Origin: Hemibagrus wyckioides
Lineage: Eukaryota; Chordata; Actinopteri; Siluriformes; Bagridae
Assembly (NCBI RefSeq): GCF_019097595.1
Contig: NC_080722.1
Span: 23,103,130-23,167,129, forward strand
Reading direction: 5' to 3'
DNA: 64,000 nucleotides
A model generated the notes under the pieces. That model had not been told where the DNA came from. It saw only the letters and a list, made by a program, of their open reading frames with translations, and did not search any database. The translations under genes and the position numbers were made by a program. Positions 47,754 to 57,748 of this stretch are shown here, piece after piece (positions within the stretch are counted from its first letter, which is position 1; each line of letters begins with the position of its first letter).

Positions 47754-47930
47754 GCAGAGAGGATCATGTCAGCCCACAGTGAACAACATGCGAGTCCTCA
47801 AGCTGAGCTAGTGACAGTACATGGTGTAGGTTCCAGTTTCTCGATCATCATGTCCAAGTTTATCCCATGTCTTCACACAAGTCTGGACTCAGTGACTCAT
47901 TCCACTTGTTCAACCAGGGCAAGTAAGCCC
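47754..47930 (+). repeat. Exon-like diverged direct repeat, copy 2
   Basis: Starts GCTGCAGAGAGGATCATGTC, with 'ccagtttctcgatcatcatg' and 'cttcacacaagtctggactc', ending near GGCAAGTAAG. It is about 990 bp downstream of copy 1. Acceptor-like TGCAG and donor-like GTAAG bracket both copies. Confidence 0.55.
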
Positions 47931-48224
47931 TGATACATAATGTTTATTCATTCCACCATGGATTATCCATCATATGGACACGTGGTGTGTTTTCAAGATT
48001 TCATTACTAATTTGTAAGTGTATTGGACAAGGTATTAGATCAGTTCAATCTGTTTTTACATGGAATATGTACATGAAAAAAATTGTTTCTTAAAGTCTGA
48101 CAGTGATATTTGGTTTAATTGGCATTATTCACTTAGTAATTAATAAGCAGTTGTTGACAGTAAAATCTATGCAAACAAACTGTAATGCATTATGAGTTGT
48201 ACCTTATTCTGGCAATAATAATTG

Positions 48225-48560
48225 CCACAATTTACCGTGAATTCAAACTTTACAATAAAATACCATAATACAACATACGGTTGTATTGTGTTTTTATATG
48301 AGAAAGACTGTAATTAGGTTTACAGGATATTTGTTATTTCACGGTAGTTTACCGTAAACAGGTTTACATTCTGTCTGTTTTTTTTAACAGTAATTTGTTG
48401 TAACAAACAGTTCTCAGTGTAATTTACAGTTAATAGAGCATTCCATAAAGTTGTGAACAGTGTCACCGTACAATTTATGGTGAAATTCTGGCAACCACAG
48501 CTGTCAGTATTTTACCGTAAAATAAAATTTAATAAAATAAAAAAAAAATTTACAGTGTGT
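48225..48560 (-). repeat. ACCGTAAA/TTTACAGT-rich repeat
   Basis: Multiple 'ttaccgtgaa', 'tttacaggat', 'tttaccgtaa', 'atttacagtt' words, ending AATTTACAGTGTG. Composition and end sequence match the inverted version of the fragment at 44249-44330. Confidence 0.55.
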
Positions 48561-49142
48561 ATTGGTACTTATCATGACAGTTTGTATTTATTTTTTTGAG
48601 TAGATGAGTAAATGCACTTAACTTGAGTATAGAATTTATGTATGTTACCCCCTCTGTCAGCTAGATGAGATGGTTTTGTGGTTTAGGTTTGGAGATTAAT
48701 GTTCTTGATCATTTGCTCTTGCATTGTAAGTTATTACATTGGCAGTTTCAGTAATACGATTATAAATGAAGAGCTGCTAACTGACTGTCTTGTATATTTC
48801 TGTGGTAGATGGGTCTCTATACCCTAAGGACAAGAGGGAGATTGTAAAAGGTGCCATTTTCTTTAATTCATTACCGCTATGGCCACATTCACTTCATGCT
48901 GGAATTATCATAATTACAAGTCTCCAACCTTCAATAACTGTTTACATCAAATTCAGAGTAACTACTGTGGGAATATAATGTCTATCTGATGTCCCTGACC
49001 TAGGAAAAAAACTGGCAAATTGTTCAGTGATTTCATAAGCCTCATTGCTCAGTTTTAAATACAACAAATAATGAAAGTATATTGATAAGTGTCACAAAAC
49101 AACTTAGAATATATTTAATTTTAGATTATTTTCCCCCTCTAA

Positions 49143-49589
49143 GGTGTAAAAGACAGTGGTGAAACCGGCCATGCTGTATGGTTTAGAGGCAGTGTCACTG
49201 AGGAAGAGACAGGAGTCAGAGCTGGAGGTAGCAGAGCTGAAGATGTTAAGGTTCTCTTTGGGAGTGACACGGTTGGACAGGATTAGGAACGAGTACATCA
49301 GAAGGACAGCTCATGTTGGACGTTTGTGGGACAAAGTTAGGGAGGACAGATTAAGATGGTTTGGATATGTTCAGAGGAGGGAGAGTGAGTATATTGGTAG
49401 GAGAATGTTGGACATGGAGCTGCCAGGCAGGAGGAAAAGAGGAAGGCCAAAGAGGAGGTATATGGATGTAATAAATGAGGATATGAAGCTAGTGGGTGCA
49501 AGTGTTGAGGATGCAGAAGATAGAGATAGGTGGAGAGAGATGATTCGCTGTGACCACCCCTGAAGGGAAAAGCCGAAAGAAGAAGAAGA
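49143..49589 (+). mobile_element. RTE-like LINE insertion, 5'-truncated, with perfect 20-bp target duplication (copy 2)
   Basis: The insert is flanked by AGATTATTTTCCCCCTCTAA at 49123-49142 and again at 49590-49609. It contains an unbroken 135-codon frame (49156-49563): KPAMLYGLEAVSLRKRQE, LRFSLGVTRLDRIRNEYI, GRRKRGRPKRRYMDVINE and DRDRWREMIRC, the C-terminal end of ORF2. After the stop come GAAGGGAAAAGCCGAAAG and (AAG)n. A perfect duplication plus an intact frame point to a recent target-primed insertion; it is 5'-truncated and so not autonomous. The copy at 1-731 is older. Confidence 0.95.
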
Positions 49590-49609
49590 AGATTATTTTC
49601 CCCCTCTAA

Positions 49610-50100
49610 CTTATATTATTGAGTCAAAAAGCAGGTAGTGAGAGTCAGTGTAATAAACTGTGATTTGAACAGTAAAAAATACATAATTCATTTGCAGTAA
49701 CAATGTATTTTGGTGGTGTGACTACATTTTTGCAGAAATTATAAGATAGTCTTCATAAATAATATCTGAAATTCTGATGTATAGTCTAATATGCGGCTAA
49801 TAATGCAGACACAAACACAGGACAAGACAAACAAGAATGTGAAGAAGATAATAAATCAAGAATAAAACTCAAAACAGCTGAACTTAATCATGAAATATGA
49901 GGGAAACAAGAAATGGCATGACAGGGGAAGAGACATGACAAGAATCAAAACAAAGGCTTGTGGTAAAGTAAAAAAAAAAAAAAAACAGAGAACAGACCAG
50001 AACAAAAAATGAACATACATTTAAAAATGAAATTTCACTACAAGTTGCTGTGTACTTTGTGCTTATTTTGATGGGTGATCATTTGAAGGTGTAAATGACT
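49610..50100. other. Intergenic: nothing recognised
   Basis: AT-rich; poly(A) run at about 49969-49985. Confidence 0.5.
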
Positions 50101-50109
50101 TCTCTACAC

Positions 50110-50200
50110 ACACTAAGAAAAAGTATGGTGCTCTGCAAGGTTCTGCTTTAGGCCCACTGGCACTTCCTTTATATGCTAACTTTGGGCAAGATTATTTCAC
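50110..50200 (+). pseudogene. Possible LINE RT motif remnant
   Basis: Reads KKKYGALQGSALGPLALPLY, matching the form YGVPQGSVLGPLLFxLY of non-LTR reverse transcriptases. No other motif is visible. Confidence 0.45.
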
Positions 50201-52420
50201 CTTCATCTTTCCTCAGAATACATTGTGAATGTTTTTTTTTTCTTTTTAGGTAACAACAGATCTGAAGGGTTCAGAGGCATAGTGCTTTGATGTACTGGGA
50301 TGTTTGGATGTCCAACCATCCCCCGGGGACAACACTATAACATGTTTACTTTGTTTGGTTTGGTTTGGCTGGCTGCTTTATGCCTAAGGCCCTCATGTCT
50401 CTGTTATCTACTGGCTCTCTCTTTAGGCTAACATAGCTACTCTTGCTGCAGTTTGAACACAATGTACATTGTTTTTAAACATTATGTGACAATAACCTTA
50501 TATACCTTAATTCATAATATCTGTTACTTTTGATCTCACTCTCTCTCTCACTCTGTCAAGCTACACATACTATTCCTGAGATACCTGTGATTGTGACCCC
50601 TTCTGCTCTCCTGTCCTGCCTGATTCATTCTGATGCCCTATATCTGGTTGGTGTTCACATCACTCAGAAACATATTGCTACTGAGGATAGCTTCACATGG
50701 ACAGCCTGGAGATACATGAGATGGTACCATGAGATACACTGTCAATGGTACCACTTAAAAACTATAAAGATGACTGCAAATGTATGAACAGTTTTGCTTT
50801 GATGGCTTAGGATTACAGTTTTTGACCATATAGTACAAAGTCATCGAAGGGAAAAATGATTTATAATCACTCTATCAAGTGTCTTCATTTTGAGTCTGAT
50901 TCATGTCAAGATCCCTGCATATCTGTTGTTAAGCACCTGTGGCTTGCTCAATAGGGATATCAAATTTATATCCTGAATTTGTACATTTGTTTAAGCCACT
51001 TTTTGACAGTGTTTATTGTTAAAGGTGGTACATAAATAAAATTCAATTGATTTAAATTTAGAATGCAGCTATTAAAATTTGCAGTTGAATTTATTAAAAA
51101 GCCTTTTCAAATATTGTTCCTCATGGAAGTGATTAATTCCATCAATTTCTGATTTCGTGTTTTTAGTCAAATACCTTCGAAAAGTGGTTCAATCTTAAAG
51201 TGTCTATCTTAAAGCAGGGGTAACAAAGGCACTGTCCAGCAGAAGCATGCTGAGAGAAGAGAGAAGAAGTTTCTATCATGAGTAAATATTTGATGTAATG
51301 TTTTCCATTATTCTGTTAAACATTGTCACGTTATCTGGAGGAAGGCCATTCATTGGATGTGAATCACCAAATTAAGTTTGAGTAATGCAATAAAAGACTA
51401 TAGGTATAGCAAACAGTGCATTATTTCAAACTCCTCTGGAAACACAATAGATTCGCTGTAGATATGAATATGATATTAAATATGAGCTAAAGGACCAAAA
51501 CACATGTTTTAAGGTCACAGAAATACCAGTATGGTGTTGTTTTGCATAAAACACTAATGTCACTAGTGTTGTCACAGAATCGAGGCCCCATGTCACAATC
51601 TTGAGAATGTAGTTCTCTACATAGGAAAGCACAATGTATTCAATGATTTAACTGGCATGGCAGCTTTCACCTCAGTCAGTGACTATCAGTCAGTCTATGC
51701 TGGACAGTTTTTGAATGCCATCTGTCAATTTGATTCTCAGCATCTTTGTTAGTTCACAGTTAGAAAAAATAAGATTTTAATCCTGACCCTCAGTTTGGTT
51801 TCCATTTCAGGTTTGGGTATGTGATAAATCTTTCAGATAAAAACTTCCAGCCATTCAGATTGTCTGTATGTGTAACTTTATATTCAATTTAAGATCCAAT
51901 AGTTCATTGTGTACACCAATCACTAAACCAACAGTCTTTTGATTAATTATGTGTCATTTCACAGTCCTAGCAGTTTAACAAATTTTATTTCATTCTGTGT
52001 TAAAAAGAATCAAATGCTTGGTCTGTGCTATAGAGACTTTGCCCAAAACATTTATTTTTTTTGTTATCCTTTTGTTTAGTCTGTTTTTGTTGTTATTCCA
52101 GGTATTCCAGCAATGCGTGTCTGAAGGGGAACAGCTCTAAGGTAATTATTCACCATTCACCTCCTTTTATCTCCTGCCATTCCATTTGCCATAGTTTTCT
52201 GCAACTCCTCCCAGTGATAAATGATCTCCAGACCACCACAATAAAAAGAATCAGTGGGCATTTCATAGAGATGGGTTGGAAGACATAAATAAGAATAAAT
52301 GAAGAAACAGAGGGTGAAAGTCCGGAGTGTCACCATCTCTGGTCTTGGGCTACATCTAGAAGGTGGGTGGCCCTGAGAGGAAGCTGGGGGTCGGTCCTCA
52401 CTGATTGACCCCCCACTGAA
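50201..52420. other. Intergenic: no gene recognised
   Basis: One exon-like block at 52102-52141 (TGTTATTCCAG before, GTAATT after) might be an untranslated exon. It has no independent support. Confidence 0.4.
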
Positions 52421-52422
52421 CT

Positions 52423-52520
52423 GCGAGGAAAGAGGAGAAAAGGGGAGAGAGGGGTGGAGGGAGGAAGGAAAAGGAGAGAAAGAAACGCAGTGGAGGGGAG
52501 TATTTGAAAAAAAAGGGGGC
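52423..52520 (+). repeat. Polypurine tract
   Basis: Nearly all G and A for about 95 bases (for example GGAAAGAGGAGAAAAGGGGA). It lies about 260 bp upstream of the TATA box of the next gene. Such tracts can form triplex (H-DNA) structures. Confidence 0.85.
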
Positions 52521-52677
52521 TAGAGAGCACTTTGCAGGACAAAATATTTAGTTATGACAACAAAAGTAGTGTAACAGATGGCACCCTGGAAACTACATGA
52601 CAGCGGATTGGAGTGAGTGAGCATAGCTTCTCAGATAAACAGCCCAGATGGAATAAAGCTGTCATTACCTCACTTTT

Positions 52678-52681
<4 letters not shown>

Positions 52682-52709
<28 letters not shown>

Positions 52710-52742
52710 TACACACACACACGCACACACACACACACACAA
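52682..52742 (+). repeat. (CA)n microsatellite
   Basis: About 28 CA units with rare interruptions, 40 bp upstream of a TATA box. Confidence 0.95.
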
Positions 52743-52782
52743 ACAGAGATACATGAGCACCCAGTGAACACCGCTGGAGAGC

Positions 52783-52790
52783 TATATAAG
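52783..52790 (+). promoter_or_regulatory. TATA box for the somatostatin-receptor-like gene
   Basis: TATATAAG preceded by GAGAGC. A start site would be expected near 52813. The resulting leader (about 180 bases) holds no ATG before 52994, so the gene would be a simple TATA-driven single-exon unit. Confidence 0.6.
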
Positions 52791-52993
52791 AACTCATCAG
52801 GAGGGTCGAACACCCACTACTTTTCTCTGAAGGATTGTTGCACTTTCTTTTTTCAGCTACTTTCAGTGTAAAAAGAGATTTGTACTTCAAAGATATAGTC
52901 TAAGGGATAATTGCATTGTCTTTCTCATTTTTGTACTTAGAACATTCTTCTGATTCTTTTTTAATTCAAATTTAAAATAATTGACCTTCATTA

Positions 52994-54058
52994 ATGCTGG
53001 AATTTCCATGCAGCATGGCAACATCAGAGGTTTCACAAATGTTAGTGGGCAACACCACAGCTGTGGACTTAAACAGCAAGACGATTCACAGTTTCCCACA
53101 GAGCATCAATGGCTTCAATGTGACTATGGCTATCCTCCACCTAGCTGTATGTATCACAGGATTAGGAGGAAACTCTTTAGTCATCATTGCCATCCTCAAG
53201 CTGGATAAGATGGCATCTGCTACAACTGTGTACATCTTCAACCTGGCTTTGGCAGATGGACTGTTTATGGTTGGACTCCCGTTTGTGGCTTTCCAGAACT
53301 TCCAGAACCAATGGATCTTTGGTGATTTGGCCTGCAAGCTGGTCATGGTGCTGGATGGAATCAACCAGTTCACCAGTGTGTTCTGCCTCACAGTTATGAG
53401 TGTGGACCGCTACATGGCACTAGTGGACCCTCTTCGCTTTGCACGCTGGAGAACTCCAAAGCGGGCCAAAATAATCTCTGCCTTTCTTTGGCTTTTTTCC
53501 TTGATTCCTGTCCTGCCTATGGCTCTCCACTTCACAGTGCAGTATGGTTTATGTATGGCTGACACGTTTGTGGGCAAATGGTGGATGACTTTTCTCACAT
53601 ACACTTTTGTACTGGGCTTTGTTCTCCCCTTCCTGGTGATGATAATCTTCTATACAACTCTGGTGGTGACTCTGAGGAACTTCAGGCAATATGACAGGGG
53701 TTGTTCCTCCTTAGAGGAGAGCCAGAGATTAGAGAAGCAGGTTACCAAGATGGTGGTAGCTGTGGTTGTGGTTTTCGGGATATGCTGGCTACCTTTTTAT
53801 GTCTTCAACTTCTGCTCATTGTATGGTACAAATGTGACACTCACCTTTGCACGTGGTTTTGAGATTGCAGTGCTCTTGTCCTATTCATGGAGCTGTGCTA
53901 ACCCCATCCTGTATGCTTGCCTATCAGAGACCTTCAGCAGGTACTTCCGCACTTTACTCTGCCCCTGCCTAAACCATTCCAGGGTGCACTGCAACAGAGA
54001 TACAGAGGCCTATGACCTGCATTACACAACTGGGCAGGATGTAAGTGTGCTAACTTAA
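52994..54058 (+). CDS. Somatostatin-receptor-like GPCR, divergent, intronless
   Basis: A 354-residue class A peptide receptor of the plasma membrane, expected to signal through Gi/o if it is a true somatostatin-type receptor. Seen: TM1 GLGGNSLVI (N60), TM2 NLALADGL (D88, 2.50), C114 and C187 for the extracellular disulfide, TM3 LDGINQFTSVFCLTVMSVDR with D121 (3.32, the amine-binding Asp of somatostatin and opioid receptors) and DRY 138-140, TM6 CWLP 264-267, and TM7 [13 protein letters not shown]-glycosylation sites at N20, N42 and N280. Closest by motif to SSTRs (sstr2 next door: [20 protein letters not shown]), but clearly divergent: ICL3 is unlike the family's and W299 replaces Asn at 7.45. 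The first ATG (52994) has weak context; Met8 (53015, A at -3 and G at +4) is stronger and may be the main start. It lies on the same strand as sstr2, 4.7 kb upstream. Subtype assignment is left open. Confidence 0.9.
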   Translation: MLEFPCSMATSEVSQMLVGNTTAVDLNSKTIHSFPQSINGFNVTMAILHLAVCITGLGGNSLVIIAILKLDKMASATTVYIFNLALADGLFMVGLPFVAFQNFQNQWIFGDLACKLVMVLDGINQFTSVFCLTVMSVDRYMALVDPLRFARWRTPKRAKIISAFLWLFSLIPVLPMALHFTVQYGLCMADTFVGKWWMTFLTYTFVLGFVLPFLVMIIFYTTLVVTLRNFRQYDRGCSSLEESQRLEKQVTKMVVAVVVVFGICWLPFYVFNFCSLYGTNVTLTFARGFEIAVLLSYSWSCANPILYACLSETFSRYFRTLLCPCLNHSRVHCNRDTEAYDLHYTTGQDVSVLT

Positions 54059-54259
54059 TTTCAAAATATACATTTCAGTGGATTGTAGAAAATGTATACA
54101 TTGTAAGATTTTTATGTTTAACATCATTCAAATGTTCCATGCTTGATTTTGATATAAGGTAATCTTTATCTATTACGCTAATTTGTTACTAATAAGATTT
54201 GCATTTAAACCCCTTGAAAATACAATATTATGACAGACTGATACTTCTGACAAGTGGGG

Positions 54260-54265
54260 AATAAA
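54260..54265 (+). terminator. Poly(A) signal of the receptor-like gene
   Basis: AATAAA about 200 bases after the stop codon. Confidence 0.6.
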
Positions 54266-54269
54266 GAAA

Positions 54270-55049
54270 ACTAGCTGGCTTGTTGAAGAACACAATAACA
54301 TCCAGCTGAGACACAAATGACACAAATGGATGTTTGCGTTGTGCCTCTCTCTTTGGGTGGAATGTCATGTTGAGGCTTATGTAATTCATTTGCCCTGTTA
54401 ATGTGTCCGGAACCTATATATGAGTGATTCTCAGCCCACTGTGGATATAAGGATGATGTCACTGTTGCCATGGCACTCAACTAGGAGTGAACACTACATG
54501 TTGGAATGTTTGTTACGGCATAAATGTTCTTTGACATGAATGAAGAATGTGAGACATAGGACATTCATTTTGAAACTGTTAATGGATTAGACATCATGGG
54601 AAACACTGACATGGTTCATTTTGCTATGCTATGGTGGATTACTTCAAGTTTTCTGCACAGGCTATGACTTCATGTAAGTGACTCTACATAAATTTTTCGT
54701 TCTTTTGAAAAGAAACATGATTTACATTCTTACATATATTCTTTTCACTGTTTTGTAGTCCTTACTCTGTCTTTCAGTGTGTTTGTCTTTTGTATTATTT
54801 TATAGCAAAGTTTTTTATGCTTTGAAATCAGCATGTGTAGTATGGCTTTCGTTACTACAATGTATACATTATCTATCTGTGATATGTACATCATGTAGCC
54901 AGTAATGTAACCACTCTGTGATAATGTCCATTGTTAAAAGTGTCATACAAAATAAAATCTATTTGGGTTGAATTGTGTGTGTCCCCCAAACTAACTAATT
55001 AAATAAATACTCAATCAATCAATTTATACATAACAACAACAACAACAAC

Positions 55050-55094
<45 letters not shown>

Positions 55095-57350
55095 CATTAG
55101 ATTTTGTAGATATTCACAACTTATTTGTTCTAGATTTAGGAAGTCAAATGTGTTTTGGGATGCAGCTCTGAATTCTTTTTGTATACATTACCTATCACAG
55201 CCATTACATATTACAAATGAATCTCTGCTATAGAATATGTCACAGCTCATGCGTCAAAATACATTCATTCATTTACATTCAGTAACCACATTATTCTGAT
55301 CAGTGTTATGGTAGATCTGGAGCCTATTCCCAGAATACTGGCCAAATTCACTCTGAATGGGTTGATGCACACATACTCATTCATGTGTTAACCCAAATAG
55401 CACACAAATCCATTTTTCAATATACATGAATTTTTAATAAGTTTGGTTAATTCAATTTCCTTGTGTACTTGTTCGAAGATACATAAAATATCAGTGTATT
55501 TAACTAATTTTAAAGAAAGTTACATTAAGTAAAAGTACTATGTTATGTGCCCCAGAGTATACAGTGTTTTTAACGTTTTGTTGTTTTTTACCAAAAGCCA
55601 AAAAATTTGTTTCCTCCTGTTTGGCCATGTTCAGTATTTTATTTATTTGTGATGTCACACTCCACAGTGGCGGTTAATAGCTCATATAAATGTAGACGCT
55701 CATTGCTTCGGAAAAAAATTGCAGTATATAAGTATTTAAGAGTTTTTTCATAAGTATTTTTTACCAAGCCTACTAGATTTCAATGTTATAATTTTATTGT
55801 TGCAGTTGTGCTGACTGTTTAATCTATGTACCAATGCAATCACACCCCTCCCCTTTCCCATCACCCTGCTCACAGGCAGCTAAACACAGAATCATAACAG
55901 AATATACACAGAAACCCAACAGTGTCCTGACTATTAACAGATTTGAATCAATACAATAATTCATATGTTTACACTGGTTACAAATGTCTGATAAATTGAT
56001 TACTTTTACCCTGGTGAAATGGAACACCAATGTACTGCAAGAAAAGGGTCATAGACAGTTAACAACGTTTATTAAATAAGGGGGTTCAGTGTTCAAGTGC
56101 TGTAAGGTTTAGTAAAGTTCTGCCCCCATTATATGGCACTCCAGTGCAGTTAAGTCACTTCCTGTTTTGGAGCGTTACTTTTCCTAACCTGTTCTGTTGT
56201 TCTGGATACATGATTTAGAACTATACAAATCTGAAGCCAAGCTTCTTTAAACCCCCTTTAAATATAGTGGAATTTTCTATTTAAACACCTGCAGACCCCA
56301 GATAAATAATATATAAATTGTATGTTATACATACATTGTGTTATATAATATACTGGTTCCATATGACCCTGTATAGGAAGCAGTACAAAAAATAGATGGA
56401 CTGAGAAAACACAGGTTAAGACACTCTTACGGCTCTACAGCAACCATGTTTGGGGACATTCTGACCCCAGAATTTTTTATGGTGTTATAATGTATACATG
56501 ACAAATAAAAGGCTTCTACTTCCACCACAAACCAACCTGTAAAACAAAATTCTTTTTTTGTTGTTTGCATATATAAAGCAATGCAGAAAACCTCATAATC
56601 AAAATTATATCTGTCTACATAAAATTTGTATGGATTTTATATAATTCATTCATTTTCAATAACAGTGTTATTCTGCAGTTTTTGGGCAAGTGCAGCTCCA
56701 TCATTGTTGTCTTTCCACTTCTTGTGCGTCAGGTTTCTCTTCTTTCCAGTGTTGTTTTTCGGATGCATCTCTCTCTTTCTCTCTCTCTCTCTCTGACAAC
56801 AATCAAAAATATTTCCTAAAAATCAGTCACAGCTAGCTAAAGTTTGAGATGGATATTTAATTAGATGTTGTATCAAATAGTTTGAAAAGAAAGGCTTCTG
56901 AATGAACAGCATTTTATTTATAACAGAAAAGCTTGTGCCAGCAGAAGTATAAGGAGTGGAAAGGCAGACAGTAAGGATGGAGTAGAGGGCCCTGGTATGT
57001 AGGTGCAAAGATGTGGACCTCAGTCTTCTCCACCTACTCATAAACTATAGCTTCATCCACCTCATTGAAGTGTTTCTACTGTACCTACACAAAGTGCATA
57101 GTGTGCCAAAGCCTGGAATGTGCCAACAAATCGTACATTGACCTCGTAATTTAGTCTTCCCACATGCATTTATTTTAATCCAAAATTCATGAGTTTTTAT
57201 CCAGAGGTTGTGTTTGTGATTAAGTGATTTGACCCCCTGTTGTTAGTAAGAGATAATATATTAATTTAGGCACCTGCAATTAACGCAGGTTGATGCATTT
57301 TTAGCCTTGATTAACCCGCAACAGTCTCAGTAAATTGTGGACGGTTTTAA
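54270..57350. other. Intergenic between the two receptors: nothing recognised
   Basis: Contains an (AAC)n-(AAT)n tract (55027-55094) and a (CT)n run (56766-56795). No exon or known repeat. Confidence 0.5.
55027..55094 (+). repeat. (AAC)n(AAT)n compound microsatellite
   Basis: About 6 AAC then about 15 AAT units. Confidence 0.95.
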
Positions 57351-57447
57351 GTACTACAGCTCCATCTGCACGCGGAATGCAGAGCTGCAGCGCGCGCTCA
57401 GTAGAGATTGCACGGTGTTCTTTCGCGTCACTCGAGCGCGAGGCGAT

Positions 57448-57478
<31 letters not shown>
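57448..57478 (+). repeat. (GT)n microsatellite in the sstr2 5' region
   Basis: About 15 GT units. Confidence 0.95.
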
Positions 57479-57480
<2 letters not shown>

Positions 57481-57659
57481 AGGAGAGGTAGTTTGTTTGA
57501 ATTCTGCTGCTCAGAACCAGCCCAGGAATTTTATTTGATCAGACCTTCCTAAACCAACCCGGGACCGTGAGGTTGCCATTAACCAAATAATCGGGATCGT
57601 TTTCTACAGTGACTAATCGTCGGTAACGAGAAGTAATCTGTAAACCCACAGACATCTGA

Positions 57660-57689
57660 ATGGAAGAAGTGAAACAAGAGACGGACTGA
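57660..57689 (+). promoter_or_regulatory. sstr2: uORF 1 in the sstr2 leader
   Basis: ATG to TGA, peptide MEEVKQETD. Its stop shares one base with the next uORF's ATG (TGATG). Confidence 0.55.
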
Positions 57690-57721
57690 TGTTTTTTGAA
57701 TTTGTACATTATGATGAATGA
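57689..57721 (+). promoter_or_regulatory. sstr2: uORF 2 in the sstr2 leader
   Basis: ATG to TGA, peptide MFFEFVHYDE. It starts on the last base of uORF 1's stop and overlaps the start of uORF 3 in another frame. Confidence 0.55.
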
Positions 57722-57748
57722 GGAATTGAAAGATCTACAGCGTCAAAG

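Larger units (their letters stand above)
57355..57748 (+). promoter_or_regulatory. sstr2: sstr2 CpG-rich promoter and 5'UTR exon 1
   Basis: CpG density jumps at 57369-57445 (GCAGCGCGCGCTCAGTAGAG, TTTCGCGTCACTCGAGCGCG), followed by (GT)n at 57448-57478. A donor, CAAAG then GTAAAA (boundary 57748/57749), pairs with the acceptor CCCGCATACAG ending at 58771 to remove a 1,023-bp intron just before the coding region. A 5'UTR intron just ahead of a single coding exon is also known for mammalian SSTR2. The transcription start is not fixed. Confidence 0.65.
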
